A stretch of 64,000 bases of DNA from Paramuribaculum sp. (GCA_022511125.1 JAFLSD010000006.1:99499-163498); one strand, 5' to 3'; shown: positions 26,674 to 36,076, numbered from the stretch's first letter. Notes: generated by a model not told the origin, from the sequence alone. Numbers and translations: made by a program.

Positions 26674-28004
26674 AAAATAACGGTGTAAACTCAGCACCTC
26701 CGGTACCCGGCAAAGGGTCGCTCGTTGAAAAACGCTATCTTTTGCCCTTCATACTCATCACGGCGTTGTTCGCCCTATGGGGCTTCGCCAACGACCTTAC
26801 TAACCCGATGGTTGCGGCCTTCCAGACTGTCATGGAACTCTCGGCCACAAAAGCGTCGATGGTACAGTTCGCCTTCTATGGCGGCTATGCCACCATGGCT
26901 ATTCCGGCAGCTCTGTTTATCAGGAAATTCAGTTATAAAAGCGGTATTCTTCTCGGGCTGGCACTTTATGCCGTCGGAGCGTTCCTCTTTATTCCGGCTG
27001 CCAACCGCGAGGAGTTCTCGTTTTTCTGTGTGTCTCTCTATGTATTGACATTCGGCCTTGCTTTCCTGGAAACAACGGCTAACCCGTATATCCTTTCACT
27101 CGGAACCAAGGAAACCTCTACAAGACGATTGAACTTCGCTCAAGCTTTCAATCCTATGGGATCGCTGTCAGGAATGGCTGTGGCAAGTCTGATAGTTCTG
27201 CCTAATCTGCTGTCGGATAAAAGAGATGCTGCCGGTGAAATCATTTTCCCGACGCTCGATGCCGCCCAGAAAGCTGAAATCAGAGTGCACGATCTGGCCG
27301 TAATCCGCGATCCTTATGTGGTGATCGGGTTGATTGTTGTGGTGATGTTCATTATCATAGCCCTTGCCAAGATGCCCCGCACTCAGGGTAACGATGAGAA
27401 ACTCAGCTTCTCGGTAACGATGAGCCGTCTGTGGAATAACAACAAATACCGCTGGGGAGTGGTGGCGCAAATGTTCTATGTTGCCGCACAAATCATGGTA
27501 TGGACATTCATCATCCAGTATGCCGACAATCTTGGAATTAACAAAGCTACTGCGCAGAACTACAACATTCTGGCCATGGTGATGTTCCTCTGCTGCCGTT
27601 TCATAGGCACGGCTGTGATGAAATATATTCCGCCGTCGAGGCTGCTTGCCATTTTCGGAATCGGAGCTGCGGTGTGCAGTCTCGGAGCGATATTGATAGT
27701 TGGTGTTGTAGGTCTTGGCTTCCTTGTGGCGATAAGCGCCTTTATGTCCATTATGTTCCCGAGCATCTACGGTATAGCTCTTGACGGAGTGGATCGTGAG
27801 GATACATCGCTCGGCGCTGCTTATCTCGTGATGGCTATCGTGGGAGGAGCGCTGATGCCCCCGTTGCAGGGAATGATAATCGACTGCGGCACTATCGGTA
27901 TTCTGCCGGCTGTCAACGTTTCGTTCCTCTTACCATTCATCTGCTTCGTAGTAGTGACCTGCTACGGCTTCTATGCCGGCAGGATCGCTAAAAGAACGGC
28001 TTAA
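26670..28004 (+). CDS. fucP: L-fucose:H+ symporter permease
   Basis: A 444-residue MFS transporter with about 12 membrane segments. FucP-family traits: LFALWGFANDLTNPMVAAFQTVMELS at about 26-51 (N43/D-type polar face in TM1), FLETTANPYILSLG in TM4-5, and LNFAQAFNPMGSL. It imports L-fucose with a proton across the inner membrane. It is coupled to fucK by a 4-base overlap and followed after 14 bases by a 4Fe-4S protein gene. Confidence 0.93.
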   Translation: MKNNGVNSAPPVPGKGSLVEKRYLLPFILITALFALWGFANDLTNPMVAAFQTVMELSATKASMVQFAFYGGYATMAIPAALFIRKFSYKSGILLGLALYAVGAFLFIPAANREEFSFFCVSLYVLTFGLAFLETTANPYILSLGTKETSTRRLNFAQAFNPMGSLSGMAVASLIVLPNLLSDKRDAAGEIIFPTLDAAQKAEIRVHDLAVIRDPYVVIGLIVVVMFIIIALAKMPRTQGNDEKLSFSVTMSRLWNNNKYRWGVVAQMFYVAAQIMVWTFIIQYADNLGINKATAQNYNILAMVMFLCCRFIGTAVMKYIPPSRLLAIFGIGAAVCSLGAILIVGVVGLGFLVAISAFMSIMFPSIYGIALDGVDREDTSLGAAYLVMAIVGGALMPPLQGMIIDCGTIGILPAVNVSFLLPFICFVVVTCYGFYAGRIAKRTA

Positions 28005-28018
28005 CCGAACGGTGACCG

Positions 28019-28984
28019 ATGAACAAGGCGCTGAGGATAGGGCGGATAATCGTTTCAATAGTGGTTTTTATAATAATCACCACCGCCCTCACCTCCGCTT
28101 CGCTGATGATTCCCGGGGTCAGCTTATGGCTCGAACGCATTCAGTTCCTGCCTGCCGTGATGCTTTTTGCGCTCGGCATTTTCGTTAGCTGGCTCATTAT
28201 CACGCTGATTTTCGGAAGAATCTATTGCTCGACGGTGTGTCCTCTGGGGACGGTGATGGACTCATCGTCACATCTTTTCCATCGCCGGCGGTATGTCTAC
28301 CGTCCTCCCCGTTCTTCGATAAGATACGGCATACTCGTGATAGTCCTCGCTTGCCTGATGGGAGCCTATTTCGCGTTGCCGTCGCTCATCGATCCATATT
28401 CGATCTATCTGAGGTTTTGCACCGACTGCCTCCAGCCTCTCTGGCAGTGGATCACGGGGCGTCCTCCGGCCGTTGACCCCGACATGGATTGGTGGGACAA
28501 AGCCATACTGCGGGCTGTGACAGGATCTTTGATAGGTGCGCTCATTTCGCTGGTCACGCTCGCTATAGTCTGCATAGTCGCGGCACGTCACGGCCGTTTG
28601 CTTTGCAATACGGTCTGCCCCGTGGGGACGACGCTTGGATTCATATCCCGTTTCTCCATATTTCAGATCGATATCGACACCGACAAGTGCATCCAGTGCT
28701 ACCGTTGTGCCGATGTTTGCAAAAGCGAATGCATCGACCTCGTCGACCACGTTGTCGACGGCTCCCGATGTGTCAACTGCTTCAACTGCATCAACGTCTG
28801 TCCTAACGACGCTATACATTACACTACGAACCGTAAACAGCTCGCCATCCCCATGATGCAACAGATCAAAGGACTGGCGCGCACTCCTCAGACTACGCTC
28901 GAAATCACTCAATCAAAACTAAATAAAACCGATGAAACAATATCTGGATCTTCTCCAAACCATATTGAAACACGGAACCGTTAA
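28019..28984 (+). CDS. Membrane 4Fe-4S ferredoxin-type protein (NapH/YccM-like)
   Basis: A 321-residue polytopic membrane protein with four to five hydrophobic segments. Two CxxxCP motifs lie at membrane loops ([10 protein letters not shown] and [10 protein letters not shown]). A C-terminal 2x[4Fe-4S] domain follows ([12 protein letters not shown] and [12 protein letters not shown]). This is the NapH/RdxA/YccM-type architecture, probably electron transfer between quinol or ferredoxin and an unknown partner. Ligands look complete, except that the first cluster's fourth Cys is followed by Lys rather than Pro. The last 53 bases overlap thyA in another frame, an unusually long overlap that suggests an extended C-terminal tail. 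Confidence 0.82.
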   Translation: MNKALRIGRIIVSIVVFIIITTALTSASLMIPGVSLWLERIQFLPAVMLFALGIFVSWLIITLIFGRIYCSTVCPLGTVMDSSSHLFHRRRYVYRPPRSSIRYGILVIVLACLMGAYFALPSLIDPYSIYLRFCTDCLQPLWQWITGRPPAVDPDMDWWDKAILRAVTGSLIGALISLVTLAIVCIVAARHGRLLCNTVCPVGTTLGFISRFSIFQIDIDTDKCIQCYRCADVCKSECIDLVDHVVDGSRCVNCFNCINVCPNDAIHYTTNRKQLAIPMMQQIKGLARTPQTTLEITQSKLNKTDETISGSSPNHIETRNR

Positions 28985-29726
28985 AACCGACCGCACCGGG
29001 ACCGGCACAATAAGCATTTTCGGCTACCAGATGAGGTTTAATCTCGACGATGGCTTTCCCTTGCTCACTACCAAGAAATTGCACCTGAAATCGATCATCC
29101 ACGAACTGCTCTGGTTTCTCCAAGGCGATACGAACGTGAAATATCTTCAGGACAACGGCGTGAGGATATGGAACGAATGGGCCGATGAAAATGGCGACCT
29201 CGGCCACATCTACGGTTATCAGTGGCGCAAATGGCCTGACTACAAAGGAGGTTACATCGACCAGATAGCCGAGGCCATCAACACGATTAAGCACAACCCC
29301 GACTCGCGCCGCATCATTGTCAGCGCATGGAACGTAGCCGATCTTCCCGAGATGAAATTACCCCCCTGCCACGCGTTCTTCCAGTACTACGTGGCCGACG
29401 GACGGCTGAGTCTGCAACTTTACCAGCGCTCGGCCGACTGCTTCCTCGGAGTCCCGTTCAACATCGCTTCCTACGCGTTACTGTTGATGATGACGGCTCA
29501 AGTCACCGGACTTAAAGCCGGCGATTTCGTCCATACGCTCGGCGATGCGCATATCTACTCCAACCACCTCGAACAGGTGAAGGAACAACGCGCGCGCGAT
29601 CCGCGCCCTCTGCCCCGCATGGTGATCAATCCCGACGTGAAATCGATTTTCGACTTCCATTACGATGATTTCCATCTCGAAAACTACGACCCTCATCCCC
29701 ACATCAAAGGAGTGGTAGCTGTATGA
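28932..29726 (+). CDS. thyA: Thymidylate synthase
   Basis: A 264-residue enzyme, the same length as E. coli ThyA, methylating dUMP to dTMP with methylenetetrahydrofolate. Catalytic C146 lies in [12 protein letters not shown]; other signatures are [45 protein letters not shown] and the C-terminal [10 protein letters not shown]. It begins inside the preceding 4Fe-4S gene and overlaps folA by 4 bases, giving the classic thyA-folA pair in which DHFR recycles the dihydrofolate that ThyA makes. Confidence 0.98.
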   Translation: MKQYLDLLQTILKHGTVKTDRTGTGTISIFGYQMRFNLDDGFPLLTTKKLHLKSIIHELLWFLQGDTNVKYLQDNGVRIWNEWADENGDLGHIYGYQWRKWPDYKGGYIDQIAEAINTIKHNPDSRRIIVSAWNVADLPEMKLPPCHAFFQYYVADGRLSLQLYQRSADCFLGVPFNIASYALLLMMTAQVTGLKAGDFVHTLGDAHIYSNHLEQVKEQRARDPRPLPRMVINPDVKSIFDFHYDDFHLENYDPHPHIKGVVAV

Positions 29727-30223
29727 AAAACACTGTTAGCATCATAGTGGCGGTTGGCAAAAACGGTGAAATAGGCCGTAAAGGCGACCTTGCTTTCCAC
29801 ATCGGAGGTGATTTGCGCCATTTCAAAGAGATAACGATGGGGAAACCGGTGATTATGGGCAGAAAGACATTCGAGTCGCTGCCTAAAGGAGCGTTGCCGG
29901 GACGCAGGAATATCGTCATAACACGCAACGGTAATTGGACCGCCCCCGGAGCCGAACGCGCTGCTTCTCTCGATGAAGCGCTCGACATGACCGAACGTGC
30001 ACCCGAGCGGATGATTATCGGAGGCGGGGAAATCTACAGGCAGGCGATGTCTGTAGCCGACCGCATCTATCTCACCCGTATTGACGCGGACCTTCCGGAC
30101 GCCGACACGTTCTTCCCAAAGATCAATCCTGTAGCATGGACGGTAGCCGACGAAACCGAACTTCTGGAAGACCCCAAAAGCGGTCTTAAATACCGTTTCA
30201 TTTGCCTATCTCGCACTAAATAG
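29723..30223 (+). CDS. folA: Dihydrofolate reductase
   Basis: A 166-residue NADPH-dependent DHFR. N-terminus [30 protein letters not shown], then the [10 protein letters not shown] cofactor motif, [20 protein letters not shown], and [17 protein letters not shown]. The residue at the W-x-x-P/D-L-x-x-F substrate-site region reads [12 protein letters not shown], a little divergent but aligned. Translationally coupled to thyA. It ends 29 bases before tRNA-Arg. Confidence 0.95.
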   Translation: MKNTVSIIVAVGKNGEIGRKGDLAFHIGGDLRHFKEITMGKPVIMGRKTFESLPKGALPGRRNIVITRNGNWTAPGAERAASLDEALDMTERAPERMIIGGGEIYRQAMSVADRIYLTRIDADLPDADTFFPKINPVAWTVADETELLEDPKSGLKYRFICLSRTK

Positions 30224-30252
30224 TTAACTTTGCACTCGCCTTTGGGCACTAA

Positions 30253-30324
30253 GGCTCTGTAGTTCAACGGATAGAATGGAAGTTTCCTAAACTTTAGATA
30301 GGGGTTCGATTCCCCTCGGAGCTA
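30253..30324 (+). tRNA. tRNA-Arg (CCT)
   Basis: A complete cloverleaf of 72 bases; anticodon loop TTCCTAA with anticodon CCT, acceptor GGCTCTG/CGGAGCT, T-arm GGGGT-TCGATTC-CCCTC. CCA not encoded. Confidence 0.93.
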
Positions 30325-30337
30325 CCGACAGGGTTAA

Positions 30338-30393
30338 CGACAGGATGCAACACGGTCGAGAAGGCCATTTCCTTGCATTCTGTCGCGTTTTTT
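30338..30393 (+). terminator. Terminator after tRNA-Arg
   Basis: A 13-bp stem (CGACAGGATGCAA with TTGCATTCTGTCG, one G-T pair) with a 22-base loop, then CGTTTTTT. Confidence 0.8.
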
Positions 30394-30527
30394 CGTCCCA
30401 AATGTGTTACCCTATTACCTCGCCTCTCGCATCGATTCTAACCCCATTTCTTCGCAATCCGCACCCATCCCTCAATTTTCGCCATTTTACACTTCCACAA
30501 CTTCCATCATAAGATTTACTATTTATT

Positions 30528-30977
30528 TCAATAAATCCTTCTTATCCAGCGTTGTGTTGCTTTCATACCCCATTGAACATGCCATTTTCTACCATTTGTT
30601 TTGTCCAGTAGAATAAATTGATACATATTTTTTGTGGGATATAATTCGAAACTTCCAGAACCAAGACCAAAGCCTAAACTTAGATCTACTTCATTGATCG
30701 TTACAGATCCTTCATTATTCGAATCCAACGACCATTGAACTTGCTCTATCTTTCCTGTTTTTGTATCTAACTGTAATAATGTATAAATATTTTCTGTTTG
30801 GTATAATTTGTAACGATGCTTTAATGAGTTGTCAATTTCAATTTGCTCTAACCACATGTTTGCAAGTTGAACCAGGCTATCTATTTTGTTAAGTGCAGAT
30901 TCCACCCCTACATTTGTCTGTGCAAAACTAAACGTTATACAGGTTGATATGACGATAATTATAATAATTCTCTTCAT
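30528..30977 (-). CDS. Secreted protein with two YPT-QW repeats, unknown function
   Basis: A 149-residue protein with a signal peptide (MKRIIIIIVISTCITFSFAQ). Two related segments of about 35 residues are visible: YKLYQTENIYTLLQLDTKTG...VQWSLD and FELYPTKNMYQFILLDKTNG...VQWGM. They share the pattern Y/L-Y-x-T-x-N-x-Y-x-x-x-x-L-D-x-x-x-G-x-x-x-x-V-Q-W. Such repeats occur in small Bacteroides proteins of unknown function, as I recall. AT-rich compared with its neighbours. It forms a minus-strand pair with the membrane protein upstream (11 bases apart). Confidence 0.65.
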   Translation of the reverse strand: MKRIIIIIVISTCITFSFAQTNVGVESALNKIDSLVQLANMWLEQIEIDNSLKHRYKLYQTENIYTLLQLDTKTGKIEQVQWSLDSNNEGSVTINEVDLSLGFGLGSGSFELYPTKNMYQFILLDKTNGRKWHVQWGMKATQRWIRRIY

Positions 30978-30988
30978 CTTATTTTTTT

Positions 30989-31681
30989 CTAATTATATTG
31001 CGCCATATCATTATTTCCATCATTGCCTATAAATAACAGAATGATAATCATTAATATAGGCGTTGCCAAAAGACTAAGTAAAATCCAAACAGCTACATTC
31101 CGATTGCGTTTTTTAGCCATTATGGCAACAAGAACATATAATCCAACACTTATGCCAACAAACATTAACACCCCAACAAGACATAAAACAACGTAAAAAC
31201 CGTCATTATCTTCATTCTCATCTAAACGCCTATAATCAAATCTGTCTAAATAATTATTCTCTGATAGGTTTCTTAATTCTTCCTTCTTCAAATTATAGTC
31301 TTTAAGTTGGAATTTAATTTTGAAAGATGGCGATCCGCCTGGCTTATTATCAGACTTATAATAATGATAATAGCGACTATGTTCATATGCTGGAATATCT
31401 ATTTTTTTAGTCATACCGGGAGCAATCGTAACATCTCTTACATAATCTTCATAATCGAGAGGATTTCCCGACATATCAAGATATGTTATTTGAAATTGCA
31501 AATTACGGATTTCATCTTTGGTATTATTTTTAAGAGCTAACGTACCGTAACTATCCAACCACCCCTGTTCATAAGATACCATAGTCACATCTTTTTCTAA
31601 ATTCTTGTTTTGTGCGAATAAAGACACACAAAATAATAAGCTTAATAGCGAAGTGGATAATCTTAATCTTTTTGTCAGCAT
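30989..31681 (-). CDS. Membrane protein with an exported N-terminal domain, unknown
   Basis: About 230 residues from ATG 31681 (an ATG at 31696 is possible). Signal peptide ending near SLFAQ. An extracytoplasmic beta-rich domain follows (SYEQGWLDSYGTLALKNNTKDEIRNLQFQITYLD..., resembling FxLYD-type or Ig-like domains of bacterial envelope proteins). Then come two membrane helices separated by KKRNRN. No catalytic motif. AT-rich. Paired with the repeat protein downstream; a TACCTTTG element lies upstream. Confidence 0.6.
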   Translation of the reverse strand: MLTKRLRLSTSLLSLLFCVSLFAQNKNLEKDVTMVSYEQGWLDSYGTLALKNNTKDEIRNLQFQITYLDMSGNPLDYEDYVRDVTIAPGMTKKIDIPAYEHSRYYHYYKSDNKPGGSPSFKIKFQLKDYNLKKEELRNLSENNYLDRFDYRRLDENEDNDGFYVVLCLVGVLMFVGISVGLYVLVAIMAKKRNRNVAVWILLSLLATPILMIIILLFIGNDGNNDMAQYN

Positions 31682-31712
31682 ATTATAATCATACAATTTA
31701 AAAAACCGCTTA

Positions 31713-31720
31713 CAAAGGTA
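31713..31720 (-). promoter_or_regulatory. -7 element of the AT-rich gene pair
   Basis: Minus-strand TACCTTTG, about 32 bases before ATG 31681. Confidence 0.45.
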
Positions 31721-31827
31721 GGGATAAATCGGGAATCTTCATAAATTTAGGGCTTTATTAACTGATAGATACGGTCATCGTTTTCTAAAAAATTTTAAAC
31801 AGTTTATTATCTTTCAAACAATTTCCG

Positions 31828-31835
31828 TATCTTTG
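31828..31835 (+). promoter_or_regulatory. -7 element of the sulfatase gene
   Basis: TATCTTTG. It covers the TTG at 31833 that would otherwise be a possible start, so translation must begin downstream, at ATG 31863. Confidence 0.55.
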
Positions 31836-31862
31836 CCTCAAACCATAAAAAACACAAGCCAA

Positions 31863-33365
31863 ATGAACAGAATGAAAATGATGGCCGGACTTATGACAGT
31901 CGGCACGGTCACAGCTTTCGGAGCTAACGATAAACCGAATATCCTCTACATCATGTGTGACGACATGGGCTACGGAGATCTCGGTTGCTACGGACAGAAA
32001 TATATATCGACTCCCAACATTGATTCACTCGCACGCCAGGGAGTGCGTTTCACCCAGGCATATGCGGGGAGTCCGGTAAGTGCGCCGTCACGTGCTTCTC
32101 TCATGACCGGTCAGCACTCGGGTCACTGCGAAGTGCGCGGTAATAAAGAATACTGGCGCAATTCCGGTACGGTGATGTATGGCGACAACAAGGACTTTGC
32201 TGTTGTAGGCCAGCATCCTTACGACCCCGACCACGTTATTTTACCCGAAATCTTGAAAGACCAGGGCTATAACACAGGAATGTTCGGAAAATGGGCCGGA
32301 GGCTACGAAGGTTCTGTATCCACTCCCGACAAGCGCGGTATCGATGAATTTTTCGGCTATATCTGCCAGTTCCAGGCACATCTTTACTACCCCAACTTCC
32401 TCAACCGCTACAGCAAAGCCTTAGGTGATACCGGTACTGTTCGTGTGGTTATGGAAGAAAATATCAAATATCCGATGTTCGGCGACGATTATTTGAAACG
32501 CACTCAGTATTCAGCCGATATCATTCATGAAAAAGCTCTCGAATGGATAGATAGCCAGGACGGGAAGACTCCTTTCTTCGGGGTGTTGACCTACACTCTG
32601 CCCCACGCAGAGCTCGTCCAGCCAAACGACTCCATCCTTAAAGGCTACAAAAAGAAATTTTTCGTCGACAAGACATGGGGCGGACAGGAAGGTTCGCGCT
32701 ATAACGCGACGGTGAACACTCACGCTCAGTTTGCCGGCATGATCACCCGACTCGACGCATACGTAGGCGAGATAATGGCCAAATTAGAGGAAAAAGGGCT
32801 TGCCGACAACACAATCCTCGTTTTCACAAGCGACAACGGCCCTCACGAAGAGGGAGGAGCGGATCCTGAATTCTTCGGTCGCGACGGAGCTCTCCGCGGT
32901 CTCAAACGTTCGGCTCACGAAGGTGGAATCCGTATACCGTTCATAGTCCGCTGGCCGGCTAAGATTCAGCCCGGACGCGAATCTGACCTCCAGATCGCTT
33001 TTTACGATGTAATGCCTACGTTCGCTGAAGTTTCGGGCGCGAAACTCTCGAAATATGTAAACAAAAACAAAGAAGTAGACTATTTCGACGGAATATCTTT
33101 CCTCCCCGAACTCACAGGTAAAGGCAAGCAGCAGAAGCACGATTTCCTCTACTGGGAATTTGACGAAACGAACCAGATCGGCGTACGTCAGGGCGACTGG
33201 AAACTTATCGTAAAGAAAGGCGTACCCGAACTCTACAACCTCGCCGACGACATCCATGAAGACAACAACATCGCAGCTCAGCATCCCGAGATTGTCGACG
33301 CGATGGTACAGATCGTTCGCGAGCAGCACACCCCCAACCCTCACTTCTCAGTAACTATCCCCTGA
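31863..33365 (+). CDS. Sulfatase (arylsulfatase family S1, serine type), secreted
   Basis: A 500-residue periplasmic or secreted sulfatase. Signal peptide (MNRMKMMAGLMTVGTVTAFGA), calcium-binding DD pair at 33-34 (CDDMGYGDLG), and formylglycine motif S73-A-P-S-R77 followed by ASLMTGQ. The modified residue is Ser, so an anaerobic maturase (anSME) is needed; none is in the window. The second metal site is TSDNGPHEEGG. It probably removes sulfate from host glycans such as mucin O-glycans or GAGs; the substrate is not readable. Monocistronic with its own promoter and a shared terminator. Confidence 0.93.
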   Translation: MNRMKMMAGLMTVGTVTAFGANDKPNILYIMCDDMGYGDLGCYGQKYISTPNIDSLARQGVRFTQAYAGSPVSAPSRASLMTGQHSGHCEVRGNKEYWRNSGTVMYGDNKDFAVVGQHPYDPDHVILPEILKDQGYNTGMFGKWAGGYEGSVSTPDKRGIDEFFGYICQFQAHLYYPNFLNRYSKALGDTGTVRVVMEENIKYPMFGDDYLKRTQYSADIIHEKALEWIDSQDGKTPFFGVLTYTLPHAELVQPNDSILKGYKKKFFVDKTWGGQEGSRYNATVNTHAQFAGMITRLDAYVGEIMAKLEEKGLADNTILVFTSDNGPHEEGGADPEFFGRDGALRGLKRSAHEGGIRIPFIVRWPAKIQPGRESDLQIAFYDVMPTFAEVSGAKLSKYVNKNKEVDYFDGISFLPELTGKGKQQKHDFLYWEFDETNQIGVRQGDWKLIVKKGVPELYNLADDIHEDNNIAAQHPEIVDAMVQIVREQHTPNPHFSVTIP

Positions 33366-33389
33366 TTTTAGTCCCTACGATATAGAATT

Positions 33390-33427
33390 AGCCCCCGAAT
33401 ACGGATCAACTCCGTCGCTCGGGGGCT
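33390..33427. terminator. Bidirectional terminator, sulfatase/nitroreductase
   Basis: AGCCCCCGA pairs with TCGGGGGCT and an inner ACGGA/TCCGT stem; TTTTCTT follows on the plus strand. It separates two convergent genes. Confidence 0.88.
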
Positions 33428-33461
33428 TTTCTTATGTCTGCAAATCAGCGGGAGAATTATT

Positions 33462-34217
33462 CTATCCCGGGATGTGGAAACCGGCTTTCTTAACAAAATC
33501 GAAGAACAGGCGGGAGAAATGCTCATTGGCTTCTTTCGTATAACGGACGTCCGTAAATACCTGAGCCAACGTTTCCTTGCCATTCTCGGCAATGAATTTA
33601 CGGCTATCTTCGCGAGCTTCAGTTTCGGCGTAAAGCTCTTTTATTTGCCCGTCGGAGAGTTCATGATATGTTTCATTATGGACGATCGCCCTGACGGGTA
33701 GCCTACCGGCATCAGCGCCCTCATCGGCCGGCCAGCCCAAAGCTATTGTCGTAACGGGCACAACCAAAGAGGGCAGCCCGAGAATTTCGGCGATTTGAGA
33801 CGCGTTATAGGTCGTTGTGCCAAGATAACAGCATCCCAATCCGCGTAATTCGGCCGCAGTGTTGAACTGTTGGGCGAACAGCGAAGTGTCGATCAGAGCC
33901 GACACGAATGAATGGAAATTATCGTATCCCGGATTGGCACGGCTTATTTCACACCACCGTGTGAATCGATGAAAATCGGCGCAAAACGTCAGAAGTGCTG
34001 CGCAACCGACCGAACACGGCTGATTGAAATGGAGCGGCGACAAGCGACGTTTCATTTCTTCGTCACGGGTTACCACCACACTATAGGTCTGCATATTGCC
34101 CGTATTGGGGGCATGCGAAGCTTCCTCAATCAATTCATTGATGAGCCGGTCGTCAACCTCGCGGTCCGTATAATTCCTGATTGTACGCCGTTCTAAAAAA
34201 TATCTTTCAAGATCCAT
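33462..34217 (-). CDS. Nitroreductase family protein (NfsA/FRP-like)
   Basis: A 251-residue FMN-dependent NAD(P)H oxidoreductase. N-terminal FMN motif RRTIRNYTDREV, then EEASHAPNTGNMQTYSVVV, the central GLGCCYLGTTTYN (cofactor loop), and a C-terminal extension as in NfsA/flavin reductase P types. The physiological electron acceptor is unknown. The short interval to rfbC upstream on the same strand (about 110 bases) contains no clear promoter, so it could be read through from rfbA-rfbC. Confidence 0.85.
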   Translation of the reverse strand: MDLERYFLERRTIRNYTDREVDDRLINELIEEASHAPNTGNMQTYSVVVTRDEEMKRRLSPLHFNQPCSVGCAALLTFCADFHRFTRWCEISRANPGYDNFHSFVSALIDTSLFAQQFNTAAELRGLGCCYLGTTTYNASQIAEILGLPSLVVPVTTIALGWPADEGADAGRLPVRAIVHNETYHELSDGQIKELYAETEAREDSRKFIAENGKETLAQVFTDVRYTKEANEHFSRLFFDFVKKAGFHIPG

Positions 34218-34329
34218 AAGTTATATGTTTCAGTACAAATTTTCTCACTGATTCGGGAGGATAATGATTAAAATAACCGTTCCATTCCGATTTGAAATAG
34301 ATCTATCCCCTCACTACCGGCCGCCGTGG

Positions 34330-34887
34330 TCAAACGAAGAGGAAAGGAGATTCAAATTCCCGCAAAAGAGGATTATGGCGATCCTTTTCCGACAGGATTG
34401 CATGCTTGAGGTCAATCCGCCAGTCGATACCGAGCGATGGATCGAGAATAGAGATGCCGCCTTCTGATTGAGGGTTATAGAAGTTATCACACTTATACTG
34501 GAATACGGCGGTTTCGCTCAATACTGCAAAGCCATGGGCAAATCCCCTAGGCACGAAAAACATGCGTTTGTTTTCGCCTGACAGCTCTACGGCGAAATGC
34601 TTGCCGAAAGTAGGAGACCCTTTGCGTAGGTCGAGGGCCACGTCGAGCACCGTACCGCTGACACATCTCACGAGTTTAGCCTGCGTATGGGGCGGCCGTT
34701 GGAAATGAAGTCCGCGGATAACACCGCGAGTCGAACAGCTTTCATTATCCTGGACGAAGGTGACAGGTGCTACCTCACGTCCGAAATCAGAGGCGTTATA
34801 CGATTCGAAAAAATAACCTCTGTCGTCATGCCACACTTTCGGCTCGACGATGTAGAGTCCTTCTATTCCGGTGGTTATAATATTCAT
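34330..34887 (-). CDS. rfbC: dTDP-4-dehydrorhamnose 3,5-epimerase
   Basis: A 185-residue cupin-fold epimerase, third step of dTDP-L-rhamnose synthesis. Family motifs: VWHDDRGYFFESYNASDF, FVQDNESCSTRGVIRGLHFQRPPHTQAKLVR (catalytic His in RGLHFQ), and FVPRGFAHGFAVLSE. Six bases after rfbA on the same strand. The remaining two enzymes of the pathway are at 58-60 kb. Confidence 0.96.
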   Translation of the reverse strand: MNIITTGIEGLYIVEPKVWHDDRGYFFESYNASDFGREVAPVTFVQDNESCSTRGVIRGLHFQRPPHTQAKLVRCVSGTVLDVALDLRKGSPTFGKHFAVELSGENKRMFFVPRGFAHGFAVLSETAVFQYKCDNFYNPQSEGGISILDPSLGIDWRIDLKHAILSEKDRHNPLLREFESPFLFV

Positions 34888-34893
34888 TTGCTG

Positions 34894-35796
34894 TCAATCT
34901 AAATTTTGATAACCTGTACGATCCATCTCTTCGATAACTTTGAGCAGGTATTGTCCGTATTGATTCTTGATCATCGGTCGAGCCAGATCAGTCATCTTTT
35001 CTTTATCGATCCACCCCTGACGATAGGATATCCCTTCGAGACATGCTATCTTCAGACCCTGACGTTTTTCAAGCACTTCCACATAGATCGAGGCTTCGGC
35101 AAGGGAGTCGTGCGTACCGGTATCGAGCCATGCGAATCCTCGCGGCAAAGTGATGAGCTTCAGGCGCTCTTCGTTAAGAAACTCCTGATTGACTGAAGTA
35201 ATCTCAAGTTCTCCTCGTGCCGAAGGTTTGATGGATGCGGCCACATCCACTACTTTATTGGGGTAGAAATAGAGCCCCACGACAGCATAATTGCTTTTGG
35301 GTTTCTCCGGCTTCTCCTCGATGGACAGGCAACGTCCTTCCTTGTCGAACTCCGCCACACCATAGCGCTCGGGATCGTTGACCCAATAGCCGAACACCGT
35401 AGCTTCACCGCTTTCGGCGTTTTTCACTGCTTCGCGTAACAATTTGGTGAAACCGGCTCCATGAAAGATATTGTCGCCGAGAACGAGGCAAACACTGTCG
35501 TCGCCTATGAAATCGCGGCCTATAATGAATGCCTGCGCCAACCCGTCGGGCGACGGTTGCTCTGCATATTCGAATTTCACTCCGTAGTCGCTGCCGTCAC
35601 CCAACAACCGTTTGAATGCCGGCAAATCCTGGGGAGTGGAAATAATCAGTATTTCCCGAATTCCGGCGAGCATGAGTGCCGACAAGGGATAATAGATCAT
35701 CGGTTTGTCGTAAACCGGCAGGAGCTGCTTGCTTACTCCTTTAGTAATGGGATAGAGGCGCGTGCCGCTACCGCCCGCTAAAACAATGCCTTTCAT
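34894..35796 (-). CDS. rfbA: Glucose-1-phosphate thymidylyltransferase
   Basis: A 300-residue nucleotidyltransferase making dTDP-glucose, first step of the dTDP-rhamnose route. Motif [32 protein letters not shown] at 8-39; CLVLGDNIF and [18 protein letters not shown] later; the C-terminal [10 protein letters not shown] is present. It is first in the rfbA-rfbC unit. The best -7 element (35804-35811) lies only 8 bases before the ATG, so the message may be nearly leaderless. Confidence 0.96.
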   Translation of the reverse strand: MKGIVLAGGSGTRLYPITKGVSKQLLPVYDKPMIYYPLSALMLAGIREILIISTPQDLPAFKRLLGDGSDYGVKFEYAEQPSPDGLAQAFIIGRDFIGDDSVCLVLGDNIFHGAGFTKLLREAVKNAESGEATVFGYWVNDPERYGVAEFDKEGRCLSIEEKPEKPKSNYAVVGLYFYPNKVVDVAASIKPSARGELEITSVNQEFLNEERLKLITLPRGFAWLDTGTHDSLAEASIYVEVLEKRQGLKIACLEGISYRQGWIDKEKMTDLARPMIKNQYGQYLLKVIEEMDRTGYQNLD

Positions 35797-35803
35797 AACA
35801 TGG

Positions 35804-35811
35804 CAAAGTTA
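35804..35811 (-). promoter_or_regulatory. -7 element very close to rfbA
   Basis: Minus-strand TAACTTTG. Expected transcription start is within a few bases of the ATG at 35796. Confidence 0.45.
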
Positions 35812-35831
35812 AGGAAATTTTGCCGAAAGAG

Positions 35832-35862
35832 TTTGTCAATTGAATGAAAAATTCTATTTTTG
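35832..35862 (+). promoter_or_regulatory. Promoter of the ferredoxin gene
   Basis: TTTG at 35832-35835, 19-base spacer, TATTTTTG at 35855-35862: one of the best matches to both Bacteroidetes boxes in the window. Confidence 0.75.
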
Positions 35863-35908
35863 CATCAGATTAATCAATATTCGTAAATTTATCCAATAAA
35901 AAACTACT

Positions 35909-36076
35909 ATGGCTTACGTAATTACAGACAAATGTGTAGCTTGCGGCACTTGCCTCCCGGTGTGCCCCGTAGAAGCTATTTCCGAAGGCGAAATCTATCA
36001 CATCGATCCCGACACTTGCATCGAGTGCGGTTCATGCGCAGAAGTATGTCCGAGCGAAGCAATCATTCCGGGCTAA
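35909..36076 (+). CDS. 2x[4Fe-4S] ferredoxin
   Basis: A 55-residue clostridial-type ferredoxin. Two CxxCxxCxxxCP motifs: CVACGTCLPVCP (residues 9-20) and CIECGSCAEVCP (38-49). It is a low-potential electron carrier, the likely partner of PFOR (NifJ) and hydrogenase-type enzymes. Own strong promoter and terminator, typical of a highly expressed gene. Confidence 0.95.
   Translation: MAYVITDKCVACGTCLPVCPVEAISEGEIYHIDPDTCIECGSCAEVCPSEAIIPG

Noticed and set aside
31833-31862. TTG start for the sulfatase
   Set aside because: The TTG is part of the TATCTTTG promoter element; the signal peptide starts properly at ATG 31863.
34264-34467. 67-codon plus-strand ORF near rfbC
   Set aside because: Mostly overlaps the 3' end of rfbC in antisense; no independent support.
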